A model generated the notes under the pieces. It ran no database searches. It had not been told where the DNA came from and saw only the letters and a list, made by a program, of their open reading frames with translations. Source: Patagioenas fasciata (Eukaryota; Chordata; Aves; Columbiformes; Columbidae). From it: a stretch of DNA of 64,000 bases. Positions 12,161 through 27,289 of this stretch are shown in pieces; position 1 is the stretch's first letter; each line of letters begins with the position of its first letter. The translations under genes were made by a program, and so were the position numbers. The stretch covers positions 121,490,001 to 121,554,000 of the forward strand of contig NC_092520.1 in NCBI RefSeq assembly GCF_037038585.1, in the 5' to 3' direction.

Positions 12161-15100
12161 AATGCCTGAGAGCAAGGCGTTACTGAGCTGCCTGAATGTG
12201 CATGTTTTACTCATCCTGTTACTTTAAACTCAGAATTTTTTAGAGATGGTTCTGTCTCTTGAAGGTTTGCACAGTTCCAAGCACAATAGTTCCTTGTGCT
12301 GGCTGAGTCCTTTGAATGCTACAAGAATACAATTAAAGAATAAGAGAAGTAAAAAGCTTGGTGCTATTCATACTTGAGAAGATCTTATGTGGTTCTGAAC
12401 AAATCATAGCCACAGTAACACTCTCAACAAACACATTTTCAAATCCTCTCGTTATTATTGTTGCTCTCTCTTAAAGGTGTTTTAAAGACAGAAAAAACCC
12501 CATTCCTTCCATGAAAAAAATATTCATTTCATTTTGAATCTGAATGCCACAAAAGACCAACAATTTATCCAAATAGTCTAAGTGAACAAAAGCTTGAGAA
12601 GTCCTAGTTCAGTGCTTAAATTTGCATATACACTTGTCTTTTTCTGCTTCTCTTGTGTTTTTGGTGGCTCAGCTGACATTCAAATAGCCTGCCTGCTCTC
12701 AGGTTTGCATCACACGGTGAAGCAGGAACAAAGTGAGGTCTGCAGCATCTGCATCTCTTAATGTTTAGGTAAATGCTGATGCTACAGACCAGGTCCTACT
12801 TTTCCAGAGCTTCCCACCTCAGTTACAAAACTAATAAACCTGTCCCTGTGTCCAGTGTCCTTGGTCTCAGCAGCCCCGATCCAATGCCCATTGAGGCTAA
12901 AAGAAAGATTCCCTAATTACCCAGTGAGTGCCAAATCAAGCACAATTAGACTCGAGTGCCACTGAAGAAGGTGTATAAATTCTTCTGCAATGCAAATGCC
13001 TTCACTACTGATCTGTATTGCACTGACCCACCTGCTCTAGAGCTTCCTGTGATCTGACATTTCATACACCACCCAGTGTTGAAGGGAGTGGCGCTGAGAA
13101 ATGGATTTCTTGAAATTCCCAAGCTGCTTTATGTCTTATACTTCACGTTAGTTGTTCATAAAGAAATGACAATCAGATTTCTGGTTGTCACCATCATGAA
13201 TGGAGGGATAAAAATTCACTGCCAAGTTATGAAATGTTACATCTGCTCAAGAAAGCAGAACAAGCAGCCAAAACCTATGTGTCACAGAAATGTGTAAAAC
13301 GGCACCAGATTAAGCACAAGGCAGGTCTATATTTGAAAGCTGCACTGGTACAGATGTTAGTAGGTGTAGTGAATAAAGGCCAGGAAGACTGTACCACCAG
13401 ACTGCATATCCATGGTAACCAAGAGAGGATCTCCTGGGGAAAGGAGTGGCGAGATAGGGAACAAAGGAGCTTTATTCTTTTCCCCTTTGCAATAGGGCTA
13501 AACAGCTTTCACATTATTTAGCGACATTATTTGTTTGGAGCCAAGTTCAGCCCTGGATAACAACAGCAAAACGGAAAAAGAACAATATGGGTTCATCAGC
13601 ATCTTCAGTCTGCAGAGGGCTTATCTCGCTTGCACTGTGGTCCATGTCTCTGCCTGTTCACAGCTGTTGTTCCACCAAGGCTGAAGCTGATGCAAACACA
13701 ACCAGTCACATTAGAGCCAACCTACTATAATACACACAATACAGTATAGTACCTAAGACATACACTGGTCGGTTGGGGCATGCAAGCTAAAGAAAGAAAC
13801 AGTGGCACTCTGTGCAGCTACCAGCGTGCAGTATTTAGGTACAAAGTACTAGCAGAGCTCATTTCTCTTTGTGTATATGAGTATGTTCTCAATACATTTA
13901 TGATGGCGCAATCGCATCCACTCTAGGCAAGGTTTAACAATCTTTACTTTCTTACAACTAGTCATAAAAGGTTTGTTACTGTCGAAGGACAACAGCCATA
14001 GAAACAATGAGCTCTTGCATAAGCAATGAAATTACTGGGATCTCCATACAACGCGCAGTGATACTGGTCTCCTCCCACGCAGGCCTAATGCATTACACTA
14101 ATGCATTACACTAATGACCCAAAGGGCTCCCTGCTTCCCTCTGTACCCCAAACAACACTTGCAGGGCCACCATCTCTCCCCATTTCCTTCCAGTTATCAC
14201 TAGGGCAAGAGGCAGCTCTGTGGCCAACACCGAGCTGAGCCCATGGGGGCTGGCTGCTGGGTACCTGCATGCCGAGCTGCCAGGCAAGGAGCCAAACGGA
14301 ACAAAAGAAATAGGCCCTGTTGCTGTATGCAAACCCTGAAGCAGCAGATAAAAGATTATTACAAATACAGCTACTTTTAATAATCTTATTTCCTTATTCT
14401 CCCACCCCCTGCCACAAAGTTCATTTTATTCCATTTGTGAATCTGGCAGCTCTCTGCACATGGTCAACTTCTCTGGCTCATTCATGGTGCAGGTTGTCCC
14501 TGGGCTTCACTAGAGGCAAGAAACAGTGACATCAAGAAGAAAAGGAGAGAGAAAAAAGCCCATGGCAATAAAGCCTCAACACACTCAAAAAGCCATCTGA
14601 ACATCAAAACAGGACCAGGAAAGCTCCTTCCTCTTTTTAAATACACCTTTTGTTTCCATGCGATACTATGCACAGAGTATTTTTTTAAATAGTCTGTTCT
14701 AAAATAATTTGGGCATGGTCTTGTCACTAAATATTTTATGATTCGATAATCCTACAGCAGAGCAAACTACTTTCCTAATCTGGTATACATTCTTAGATTC
14801 TACACTGCCTTTAAGAAAATGGGGCTTAAGTACCTTTTATTTCTCCAATAACATATAAGCCCAGGGAAAAATCATTTTTTCACTGTTTTAGTTGGTTTTG
14901 AAAGTTGTATGTGAACAGTTTACACCTTCGCTTTTAGAGCTAAACGAAATCAGCATTGATTTATGCAACACACAGTATCTTTATTTCTTGATTACCTTCC
15001 CTTCAGGATTTCACTGTAAGCCAGTGATTTTTTTTTTAAGAAATAACAACGTATTTGTATTAATTTCCTTCATCATATTCAGTTTCTTGTCACTTTGGCA

Positions 15101-18100
15101 GGTGGTATAACTTTTAGGTCCTTTGAGTGTGAGAGCAAAAGGATGAATAGCTTGTGACTGAAGTCAACCCCACATACCAGAGGTAGGTTCCAGCTGCACA
15201 ATGAACCTTGGTTCTGACAATTCAAGTTTGTGCTTTGACTCAGCAAAGTAAATAACACTCTTTTCAAGCCGTCTGCACAAAGCTGTCAGGGCGTTCTCGT
15301 TTAACACACAGCACGTTATCAGACATTACGCATCCAACACAATTAATTAAAACATTTAAAAATGGAAGTGTTTTCCCCTGGTATTTGACAATCTGCTTTT
15401 CCTAAGCAAAGTGGCTGATAGTTTAATATGAAATGCCAGGAAGACTAGTTAGAATTTGAAGTTCATTTTTATTAAGAATCTTTTCATGTAAGTAATCCTC
15501 TTGCATTCACCTGTCGCAGCAGCTCTCTCTCACCTACACTAGGCAAATGGCTTTTGTTTCCTTACCCTAACCAGATCTCCAGATCAACGTACAGATCTGC
15601 TGTGGAATACAATATTGTAATGAAACTGCAGCTAACTCTTGGGCTGAGCTAAGACGAGCTCTCAGCTTTAGTCCAAATTTGATAACAAAGTAAACCATGT
15701 TAGGATGATGCTGAGTGCTACTGTAAATTTCAGCCTAAAGGCTTTATATTATGAAGATACAACTGACAAAATGTAGTGTGGTATGAAAAACAATGACACA
15801 CTTTTTAGTGGAATTTGCAAGTTTGTTTTGTGGAGATGGAGCCAGGAAGTCCCTGCTGGAGGCTCCTACCATCACCATTCATCATTCACAGATCCAGAGT
15901 CCCCATGAGTCCAACAGGAATGTTCATACTGAGATGTACCTATTTGCACACATGAGCCTCTTTTATAACCCAAACTATTGTTGTGATTGAGCTACAGCTT
16001 GTGGCTTTCATTCAGAATAAGACTGTGAAGCAGCTGAGCTGGTTATTAAACCAGATAGTTGAAGTAATGTGAATAAAAATTACAGAATTAGACTTAAAGG
16101 TTAGAGTCTAATTTCCAGTAAACCCATTAACTTATTTTGCTTTAACTAAGAAACTTACTACATCAGATTCACTGCAAGAGTTGCTGAGAAAATTTTTGCA
16201 AAGTTTCAGGAAAGCCGCCTGAAAATCTTTTGTGTACATGACAAACAATTTACAGAGCTCTCTGCTCACAGAGTCATTTGGCATCAGATTCACAAGGCCA
16301 GCTTTTACTTGGAAAATCCTCTCACCATGAGAAAGATTGTGGCAGCAACCTCTTTACTCTAGAGCAGATAGCATTTTCTTAAAGCTCTCCACCAGAGTCC
16401 AAATATAAACCCTGATATGCTTGTGCTAACAGTGCTGAGTTACACAAGAGATGGTAATCAGTTGAAAGAGCATAATTTTGTCAAAACAGCAGGTCAGACA
16501 GCATTATCCTTCCATATACTGCAGACTTACTGCAAATGTCACAGAGGAGCCAGACCGTTTACTTGGTTCAGATATCTCTGAAATGGACCAACCTTCAGTC
16601 CCATAAATACTTTGAACTTTGCTTGTTCAAGGGTTGAAGCCTACTTGGGGATCCTGGAATATCAGATATACAATACTAAACTATTATGCATCCATTATTT
16701 CAACTTGTTTCTATGAAAGAATTATCTTTCACTGTTAAATTGCAGAGTAAAAATCAATTGGGGAAATAAATAACCCAACTTGTTGTTCTGATTTAAGCAT
16801 TACTGAAGCAATGACTGTAATTCAGAGTAAGTGTAAAGTGCAACAGAGCTTCTTTATTCAAGAAGATAATGAAAACCACAGAACCATCATCTATAGATGC
16901 ATGGCAAGTCCAAAGAAGCAACTGATATTATGAGTCAAAGGAGATGTCCCTTAAGATTGCTATCACAAATGCAGATGTTTGTATGGCAGAGATGTTTCTG
17001 TGGGAAAGAAAGAAAAGAAGAAGAAACTCTGTAGAAAAAACAATACAAGAAAGGCAGCAGAAAGCCTAAGAGAGACACAGAACAGTCATTGGGAAAACTT
17101 CCCTGAAAAGGCCTAATAACAGAGCAACACTGGTGCAACAAAGTCAGGAGCGATGCTCCAAAAAGTCTCTCTCCTTTTGGTTGAATTCTAATTCATCCAT
17201 GGAATCAAAGTTGGTTGTTTTTTGTTTTTATCAGGATTAGATGTGGCTTCATCACTAGAAATTAACATTAGCTAAAACTTATTAAAAATTGCCTGGTTTT
17301 GACAGCCTGAACTCAAATGAATCCAAGGTCCCAGCCCAAATTCTAACCTTGCAGCTGTTCCACATTCTGTCCTGCCCAAGTAGTCGTACATGCTACCCTG
17401 TGTTCTCAAACACCTGCACAAAAGTGGAAGAAGAAGCAGATCCACTCTCAGGTGAGTCTTGTTGATTTCTTTCACAGCTGTGGTCAGAATTATTAATGGA
17501 AAACCTGTCAAGAGAAGCTGCTGAGCCTGTTCAACCAAGAGGCCACAGAGAGGACGACAGCTATTGCACCACACGGACCAGTGGGACCCAACACTCGCAG
17601 GAGCTGTGCTAGAAGGTTCCCAGTCCCATGCTGAGCTCCATCAGCCTTTCACAGGAGCCAGTAACACTCCTCACTATATTCTGCAGCCCAGCTTACCTGA
17701 CGTTACCTTCACACCATCACAGCACTCCTTCGGACACGCGGACACGGTGTGTACCCGTGAAATTTTGCCCGGCAGATAGAAAAGCAGATTTCCTGAAGTC
17801 CCTTCTCAGCTGATTGCAGTATGTGCCACAGCTTCCCAAAACTAATGAGTTGTTTTGGAGCAACATGAAACTTATGAGGAGAATGTGTCAATTCATTCAC
17901 AATATATGCTCCTTTACAAATGCCTAACATAGATTGGAACTGACATTTAAGATGACCCACACCCTATATAAGCCTCACAAAAACTGCCTAGTTATTCACT
18001 TTTCCAGCTTGGCAAACTAAACCTCCATACTCAGTGTCATGCTAAAACATTTGTTAAAATAATTTTTGGCTTCCTTCCACTCCAAACGAATTCATCAGGC

Positions 18101-21100
18101 AGATATTTCAACTCATTTTTGACTCAAGCAAGCAAAAGTAGGGAGGTAGAAAAGTAAAAGTATAAAAGCCTTCATTAGCTAGAATATTATATATATATTT
18201 TTTTTTACATTTTTTTCTTCCACATAAGGATAATGGAAGGTTTCGGCTATTTTTGAGGTCACTGTCTCCAATTAAGAGTAATGCATGAGCTTTAAACAAA
18301 TCAGACAACCGTGGAACAATTTTAATCCCTGAATGAATAAATCCCTTGAGGGACCTGGCTGCAGAGAAATCAATGGGCAATTCTATTAAGCCTTAACGGC
18401 AAATAAGGCACAATCTGGCTTCTACAATAAACCTCAAAGCCACAGATTCTGTCATAAGAATTCGTCAGATTTGTGTGATCAGTCGTCAGTGTGCAGAGCC
18501 CGATTATACGCAGAATGTCTTCTGCTTACAGCAGCTGTTGGAACAGCATTGCACTAGATCATCTTTGGGTTAGGGGCTATAGTTTTACGTGAAAAAATAA
18601 GGCAGTAATAAGCCTTAACTGATTGAATATTCATTTGTTCCGGGGAACTCCCACCCTTATCAGCACCCTGCTGCTCCCTGACCTTACCTCGAGCTCAGAA
18701 GTGTGAACAGAACTGTCAGCTGTGACTGCGAGCAGCTCAGCGTTTGCTCCCACAGCCTTTCACAGCAACATCTAAATGACCTCTCCTGCCCTACAGACTG
18801 GAAGTGCTCTCTCTAACTGTAGGATCAAACACAAATCATTCATACCAAGCTACAAAAATACACCACAGGCTGGCACAGAAAATAGAACTGTGCTTAAAAA
18901 AAAAAAAAAAAAAACAGAAGGGGCAGCTTCCCCTCCCCTTCAATATACCTAAATCTTCACCTACTGACATCTGTCAGGGTAAGGACACAATCACATCGCT
19001 TGCTTATGGTTGACACAGCCTAGCCCATATCTGGGGGTCTCTGCGGCATGCCTCAGGCTGCATCTGTCTGGTAAACGAGATGCTCTCAGAACAGTTTTGT
19101 TGCACCAGAGCCAACAGCTTGAAACCACACTGCTGAACTTACCTGGTCCTCAGAAGAGGCCAACTACATCCACACTGCTTGTTGAAAACCATCAGCAGCC
19201 CATCTAAGCAGGGCCATGTCCGGGGCTGTTCTGACAACCCCAGGGGACAGGTGATCAGTGACAGCCTGACAGAGGAACATTCCCTGCACTGTTCAGTGGT
19301 ACAAGTGCATCTTCTCTGCCCGGCTACCCAAACTGTTCAGATCTGGGGCACGTCCAAAGTGTGTGACAGCTGCCTCCTGGCTTACAGAACCCAATTGCCT
19401 TTCCTTGAAACCAAGGCACGTGAACAAGAGGAGAGGGTAAAATAAGACACACAGAGCTACCACCCAGACAGAGCTATGATATGGACATGGCACACACGGT
19501 GCTCAGAAGTCCGGAAGTACTCGCTCTGAGCATCCACTCTTCAGATATATAGTTCTAGAGGGCCAAGTTTTGAGAGCTATTAAATGCATAAAAATAGAGA
19601 TGGGAGCCATCACCTCTTGCAATGAATAGGAATCATGAACTGGTAAGATGTACAGCGGGATTTGCAGGTTAGGTGCCTCAATCCTATTGCAGTTGACTGG
19701 AATTATATCCCTGAAGATGTTAAAAGCCTCTGTGTAAGAGAGATGCCTCTGTTATCCCTTGGCACCCAAGCACAATGTCTCTAATCCATTTAGCTGGCTT
19801 ATGAAAGTAAGAAATATGGAAGCAATACTACAAGCAAGTGTTTTTTTCCTTCTCCTGGGTAAATAAAAAAATATTACCTGCATATTTCAGTTTTGAGATC
19901 TTGCTTCAAGTCTATCTCTGAGCAAATAAATGGAAGTCCCACAGAAGCTGCTGAGGTAAACTCCAACACTGCCTGGTAGCATGAGACACAACACAGGCAG
20001 AAAAAGTTAAGTAGTTTAATTCACGCTGGTTTGGCATTCTGTTAAAGGGTTTTTGTGCAAGTAATTAAAAAGGGGAACCTGAAGTCATTAAAAAGAACAA
20101 ATAATTTTCATAGGGACATGTTACTTTTCCCCAGCATCCTTTTACTGATACATGCTATCCAGAACTCTGCGGTTTGCACAATCAATTTAAAACACCAATA
20201 TAGAGCTATCACAACACTTTAAAAAACTAAACTAGTAAAGAACCACAGAACTTTCCATCAGTCTGTTCAGCAGCAATTAGATAAGGTGGCTTTACAGTCT
20301 GCACCATACTTTCTTCCTGCTTTGATCACACTTGTAGAAAGATGTGAAAAAGAGCTAGGCTGTAAGATTAAAAAAAAAATAATAAAAGAAAAAGAAAAAA
20401 AAATCACAAAAAAATCACACAAATTGTCTACCATAGCTCCCATTATTTTGAGTCAAATAACCTTTGAATTAAGTACATATTCGAATGAACTGGACAGTAT
20501 CTTCTTATGAAACAGGTTGATGAAGAACAAGAAACCCATGGACCAGATACAGTCTATGACTTTATGTTGATAATTTGCGGCTGAGTGATTTTGCAGGGGG
20601 ATGCATCTGAACAAGGAAGAAAGTGAATTTGTGACCTGTCAAATGGGTCTGACAGTTCTCCCTGGGCTGTGGAAAAAAAATATTCTCATTTCTGCTCTAA
20701 AGCAATTAGCACACTAGGAGAAAATGATGACACACTGACACAAGGTAATATACCACATTAACTATCCCCATAAACCTTAATGGTAAGTAGGAGGGACAGA
20801 AATAAAAAATGTTATACTCCTTACTGTAACAAGGGCTGTCTTTGTCAAAAACAAGTTGGATGCATTCATGCTCGGAAGCTAAATTTAAGGTATCTGAAAT
20901 AGGCTCCATTTTCATAAACTGTTGAGCACTCCTTTCTGAGAAAAAAAGACAAAAAACATCAGAGCCCATCTACCTTTAGTCTCCCAAAGACACCAGTCCC
21001 TTAGGTTAATTCAGAATACTTAACACACTACCATTTCTTTCTTTAAAATCTCCCTTTCAAAATCCTGGGAAAACACTGATGACGAGGATGGCATTTTCTT

Positions 21101-24100
21101 TTTCATGTTTGGATTATGTGCCAGTGTAGCAAAATGCCACTACCACTGCTGGCCTGAATGGACCACGCAAGACACCAAGCAGGAGGATCTATCTCTGCAT
21201 GTCTGCATGTTCATTCATGCTTACAAAACTGAGGACACACAGATCTAAGAGACTGATTGACCTATTTTAACTGCTTGCTTAACTGATGACCAACCCCAGT
21301 AAGTCGCTCATCTGCTCTTTTTGATTCATGCTCTTTTGTATACTTGTTCAGGACATGCTGTTGAAGGAACTAAGGACTGATCTCTGGCTAAAGACATCAA
21401 GTAAACTCTATTTTATTATGATGCTGCCACCTATAGTCTTTCTGAATAACACACTACCCCTGCACAGTTTTGATTTTTATTTAAATTTCTAAACATTGGA
21501 TTGTTTATCCTCGGATAAAACCCTCAACACCCCCCCACCCCCTCCCAAAGAGAAACGTAAATAAAGGTTTGGGTGAACATTTTTTTGTCATCTTTCCACC
21601 GTGATTCCCAGCCCAGTTTTTTTCCCAGTTTTGCCTGTTCTGATGTTCCCTGATGAAGACTTTGCCGTCAGCAGCTCGAGAGGAGCAGCCAATTCCAAGG
21701 TGAACGCTTACCCAATTAGCATCAGCGGTTCCTTCTGAACAACAGAGAGCATGCTGGAGCACACCACACAACCTGCCTGTAGGGCAGAAGACAGGGATGG
21801 AAACCAAATCTAAAGTTCCTCTGAGGCCAAACGGAGAATTCTCACATGCTATTCCTATGTATACTTCATTTGTGCTCTACACAAAGTTGTGTAAATTTGA
21901 AATTGCCCTGTTTTGGAACCTTAAGACCAGAGACCTAAGCCATGTGGATATTTTGCACAGCATTCTAAGCCACGAAACTGTCAATTGAGTGGTGATGCGT
22001 TAAATAAGATACCAACTCAGACAGCTCGTAGCTACAGAAATGAGCAGTTCATTCTTCTTCCAGGAGTGGAACTGGTTAGAAGGACAGACAACGTGTTTGT
22101 CCATTCTTAACCTCTAATTTTTCCAGGCACCTGTGTCTCTAGCATATTTCCATGGTCAGCAGTGCAGCCCATGCTTCTGCCCAGACCTCTCATACCTTGC
22201 AAAAACCTTAGCGATGCTGATTTCAGTATTAAGGAAAGAATGTCATAACTGTAAGATTTCAGGAGTTACTAATTTTGATGGCACACAGTGCCCTTTTATC
22301 TACATATCTGAGTTTTCTTTAAGCTCCACATTACACTGTATTTATAGGTTCTTTCTTCAGTTCTGCAATATTTTCCATTTTAGGAAGGAAAGACATTTAA
22401 CCAAGTGTAGAATCAAACAAATCCCATAATTCTAAAATACAGGCAGCTGATAGCATTGTATTAGACAATGAGCTAGAAGATAAAGCTGTTCCTTTGTTAT
22501 TCTATTTTTCTTTAAATAGCAGAGTTGCCAAAGCTGATGTGACAAAAGAAGAATGACATGGAGAAAGAGAAACTGGATAATCTTCTCATCTCACTTATCG
22601 CTTTCAGATACAAGGAGGTAAAACTGCAACTTGTCTCCCCTGCCCAGTATCTTCATGTGCTAGAGACAAAGAAACAAAGTACACTGAGTTTTTAGCTTTT
22701 CTGGGATGCAACATGAAACAATGCCATCCAAAATAAATTTACTTAAAAAAGTAAATAAAAAGAAAACAGAAAAACCCAAACAAATACTTCCGCTGTTTAA
22801 AAAAGCAGAGGTATTGTGTCTTTTTATCCATAGAATATAATAAACCATTTATGGAGACTGTAGCTTAGCAGTGTGAACTGAAGCATTTTTTATAACTCTG
22901 TATACTCTCAAGAGTGTCTCCCCTGTAAATTCGGGCTTGGACTTCATACCTAAAATCATAAGCGTATCCATAAAAGAAAAAGCTGAACTTCAGTACAGTC
23001 AAGATATTGTCCTTGTTCTTTTTAAAGCTGCTTCTGTTTTAGCTTAGCAACAGACTTTGTCAGAAAACCAGCTGGTAAAGGGCACCCCCAAAGCTACGTA
23101 CCACCTTGTACATTTGTGGGTTTCCCATATGCCCGGGGCCGACTGACGAAATCTGCTCTGAAGCAGCCGAGAGCACAGAGAGACATGGGCCTAAGAATTC
23201 TGAGAAACAAAATGTACTGGAAGAAATACCAAAGAAATCAGTGTCCTGTTTTATCTCATTCTCTTTGAACATCAACACACAGGTTAAAAACTGGTTGCCC
23301 GTAGTAAGTACTCTTGTAATTACACTTCACTCCACTCTTTCAAGGTCATGGAAAGTCAATGGTGACAAACTGCTAAAAATTCCCACTTTCTCTCTTATGC
23401 CTGTTTCAACGCTTATTTCTTCAAGTCATCAAGTTAATTTTCCTCTTGAATTATTCCAAAATTTGTCAGAATTTAAGGAACCACCAATGCCTATGGTGAA
23501 ACTTGCTCCTATTTCAAACATGCTCGTTCTACAAAGGCAGATACACCATCTGCTGTTTAAAGGGCTCTAACACAGTTTTCTGCTAGTTAAATTCCCACAA
23601 ACACTACCTGATGAGCTACTACTGCCAAGAGGAACTTTGTTGGCTTCAGCTTAGGCTACACAGGGTACGGCCACCAGAAGGCACTGGGACTTGCAAGCGG
23701 TATGAACACAATAAAACGTTACCCTTGAAATCCAGACAATGATTATTTAAGTCTCAGCTTCATTGAAAACATCACTGCTGATTGTTTTTGCAGAAACCTT
23801 ACTGACATATTTATGCTATACACCCAGACTGCTGTCAGCATTTTCTCAAGCGCTGACAGACCCAATTACTTCCTTTTGAACTGCCAAAATTTTTAGTGTC
23901 ACCTTGTTAAAACGCATAAAACAGATGTAGGTATTTTACACTCAAAATTCTACAACACAAAATGTTTCACACTTTATAGACATCAAAAATTAAAGTACTC
24001 CAGAATTACTGTACTGATTCCATAATTCATTTTTATATTTAATGTTAAAACCTTTTCTTTTAAATGTATTTCACAGCAGCCAAAGACCCCCTTGCCTCTT

Positions 24101-27100
24101 ACATTGCACTTTGGGAAGAATCCACAACACCTACCGGCAAAATGTTAACCTGATGCTGAATTACAAAGATCTTTCGATTAACAGCTTGATGAGATCACAC
24201 GCATTTAACGAGCATACCTTAGCTTAGCTGTCTTCACGTGGGGTGAGGGAGTGAGTAAGACTGCAGCACTACCCTGAGAAGGCTCTGGGGAGTACAAGGA
24301 GGGACTTGTGCCAGTGTTGTCTGACTCAAAACCACAAACTTAGACGACCTGACCTCATCAAACCCGCAGCTGAAGGATGAAGAAATACAATTTTGAGGGA
24401 GTTCTGCGGACTTCGGGATGAATAGTAGTCCACTTAAATGCTTCGGTACAGATAAAGCCATCTTCCTTAAGGGACAATTTTGTCCATTAATGGATATTTC
24501 ATTATAACAAAATGGGTAACTAAACAATGTCCTACCTTGACCTTTTTGCATAGTCTCGCTTTTCACTTTAACAATACAGAACCATAAATCTCTCAGTAAG
24601 AGAAGACTGCATATTTAATACCTTGGACATATTACATTTTAGTGGTATATGATTGAATTTCCATCTCTCCTGTGGTTCTCAACTCTCAGAGTACGCAAAG
24701 CTGGGAAACGAAGTAGATTTTCTACATGAGTATTAAATGTTACAATGCTGGTATGTACAGCCTTAGTTTTTCTGCCTCCCAACAAAGACGTCCATGTTCA
24801 AATGGATGTCCTTTAGTATTTTGGACTGATACAAACCAGACACATTCAGTTCATCAGCACCCACAGTCCCAGAAAGGCACTTCTAGGTATCTGAAATCAT
24901 AAAGATAAATGAATCGTGCATAGCTGTATATATACTACATCTAATGAGCCAAAGCCAGTGCTTGCTTTTAAGAAGTGAGACTTCAGAGGATGAGATAACT
25001 GATGCACTCCAGCTGTTCAGGGCACTGGACAAGAGATCTGTGACACTAGTAAAAACAGACTTAGGAGACACCCTTACTTTGTGCACAGCAAGTGCTCCAC
25101 AGGGACCCTCTCCACAGCATGGTTTGGTTACAGTGTCCCAGTCAGAGACTGGTTGTGCTGGCAACATGCACCTGAAACCAGGAGTGGAATGGCTGGATGC
25201 TCTACGAGGTGATGGCCATTTATCACGTCTTCACACAAACACAGGGAGAACTCGTCTCTGTGTCATTAGACATCAGTGATTTCACTTCAGTCCTGCTGAA
25301 TCTGAAATGTAGCTTTGCCACTGCAATAAATATTTGCCGGAGACATCTCCATAATTTAATCATATTTTCAGTTCCTCGGTAACAGTTCAGTGCCAGTCCC
25401 TGCTATTAATATTATAGAGGTCTTTCTCTTCTCCTCTTTGGTACTCTTCCATCATGATTATAAATACTGACTCTGCCAGCCAGGCGACTTAGAGCTGCAA
25501 ATGTCCTGCACAAAGGGACAGCAGAGGATGTCAGTACCGCTCCAGGCCACATGTGAGCAGAGCCTTTTTCTCTGCAGAGCTCAGCGCCAGGCAGAAGGCA
25601 CTCCTGTTCCTACCCACTACCTTAGAAGCAACACCGCTGCAGCCACCACTGCACAGGTTACATTTGGTTTTTTTTCAAGAAAAGAATCAGACTTTACATA
25701 TCCATGAGTATACTTCAAGCTAAAGAAAACATTTTTAATTAAAACCACATTAGAAGTAAAGTTCACAAGGTCATGGCGAAAGCAAAGAAACAAGATCTTC
25801 TGCTGTCTGTAAACTCTGACATCTGTACATAAACAAATTAATTACCCGTCACTACAAACCACAGAAGTCCCCACTTCATCACTGGATCAAGCTAAATGCA
25901 CCTGCTCCCTTTCCTTTAATGACAAGCCAACTCCTACCATGAAACTGCCTTCTTTCAATGATTAAAGAGCTACAAGGCAAGCACCAGTAATAATGTTACA
26001 TTTTTCCCTTCTGTAATCTAACCTTTGCCCTGTAGAAACTGCTGATGAGAGCTCACTTACACTTAAAATTTACATAAAAACAACCCATATCATGTTACAT
26101 GGCAAAGGACTGGTGCCTCAGTGTTTATTGGCACAGTGATAGGCAGAATGAGAAATTATTCCGATGCAAAAATGATATACTGCCTGTACTGGTATCAAAC
26201 AGGCTTTGATGCACCATTACTATTTTGGGTGGCTAATGATACATGAGTGATAAAGCAAATGAACTTTTTAATGATGATAAATACTGGAGAATATACAGCA
26301 CTCAGTAGAGAACATCACGTCCAACTGAAGAAAGATTTATGGGAGCTAATTATGGTATGTTAGATTTACAACGGAAAAAATAGGAGACGAAGAAAAACTG
26401 CTGGAAGATCTTATGTGTGTCAACCCAAAATAACAATTTACTTTCAGGCAAAGGATGTAATGTATAGTCCACTGCACACTTCTAGCTGATATTTATATTG
26501 CTTTAGTATATATATGTATAGAAAGCCAAAGACATGCATGATTATATGCAAATGATATACAATTAAACTAGCTATAGAAAAAAACTAGGTTTTTAACTAG
26601 CATGAAAATATGCAAATAATTAGTGCTTATATTGATATTAAATATATGGGGAGTTCAGTTAATTGTATTGCAAAACTGGTAGGATGATGTCTTCACAAGT
26701 AAAATAAATTTCATTGCACCCTTAAAGCTTTTTCAGTTGAAGAGATTCCCACACAGTGACCTCAGACCTATCAGTGGCAATTAAAATTCAATACGCCATC
26801 TATACAATTGACAGTAAAATTTGTCAATAGAAGTTAATATAATAAAGAGAAAAACTGACTTGTGATATTTCATGTCTCGTGTCCAAAAATATATGAAAGA
26901 GGGGAAGAAGTCACAGCGCTTAAGTACAATTTCAGGCCATAGGATCAGTTATTGTTTTAGGAGATGTTTGAGGAACCAGAGAGAGAATGGCACGGCCTTT
27001 TGGGACAAGAAAACACATCCGCGAGCTGCACTTGGCCTTCCTGAGAGGCACCGAGCTGGTGGGAGCACAACCCTGTTCACCTCCAGTGGATTCACATCTT

Positions 27101-27289
27101 GGATAGACCTCGAAGCCCCGACAGAGAAGGAGCCTTTTGTGTACATGGAAACCAGCGCTAGCGTCTTCCCTCTCTGTACCTTCGGCCCCTCAATTAAACA
27201 TCTCTTTTGATTCAGATTAAGTGCCTCCCTTCACTACACCCTTTGAAACACAGGTTCGGGAGCACACAACGGGAAACACAGCACTTCCC
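12161..27289. other. Long non-coding stretch
   Basis: AT-rich DNA without a recognisable exon on either strand. Visible details are a 13-base unit (taatgcattacac) repeated about 2.4 times at 14086-14116, an A19 run at 18896-18914, and A-rich DNA at 20368-20420. A CTCF-like CCACCAGAAGGCACT lies at 23671-23685 on the plus strand. Chance frames up to 154 codons occur. Confidence 0.55.

Noticed and set aside
23106-23570. 154-codon open frame
   Set aside because: Composition does not look coding, and I recognise no family or splice pattern.
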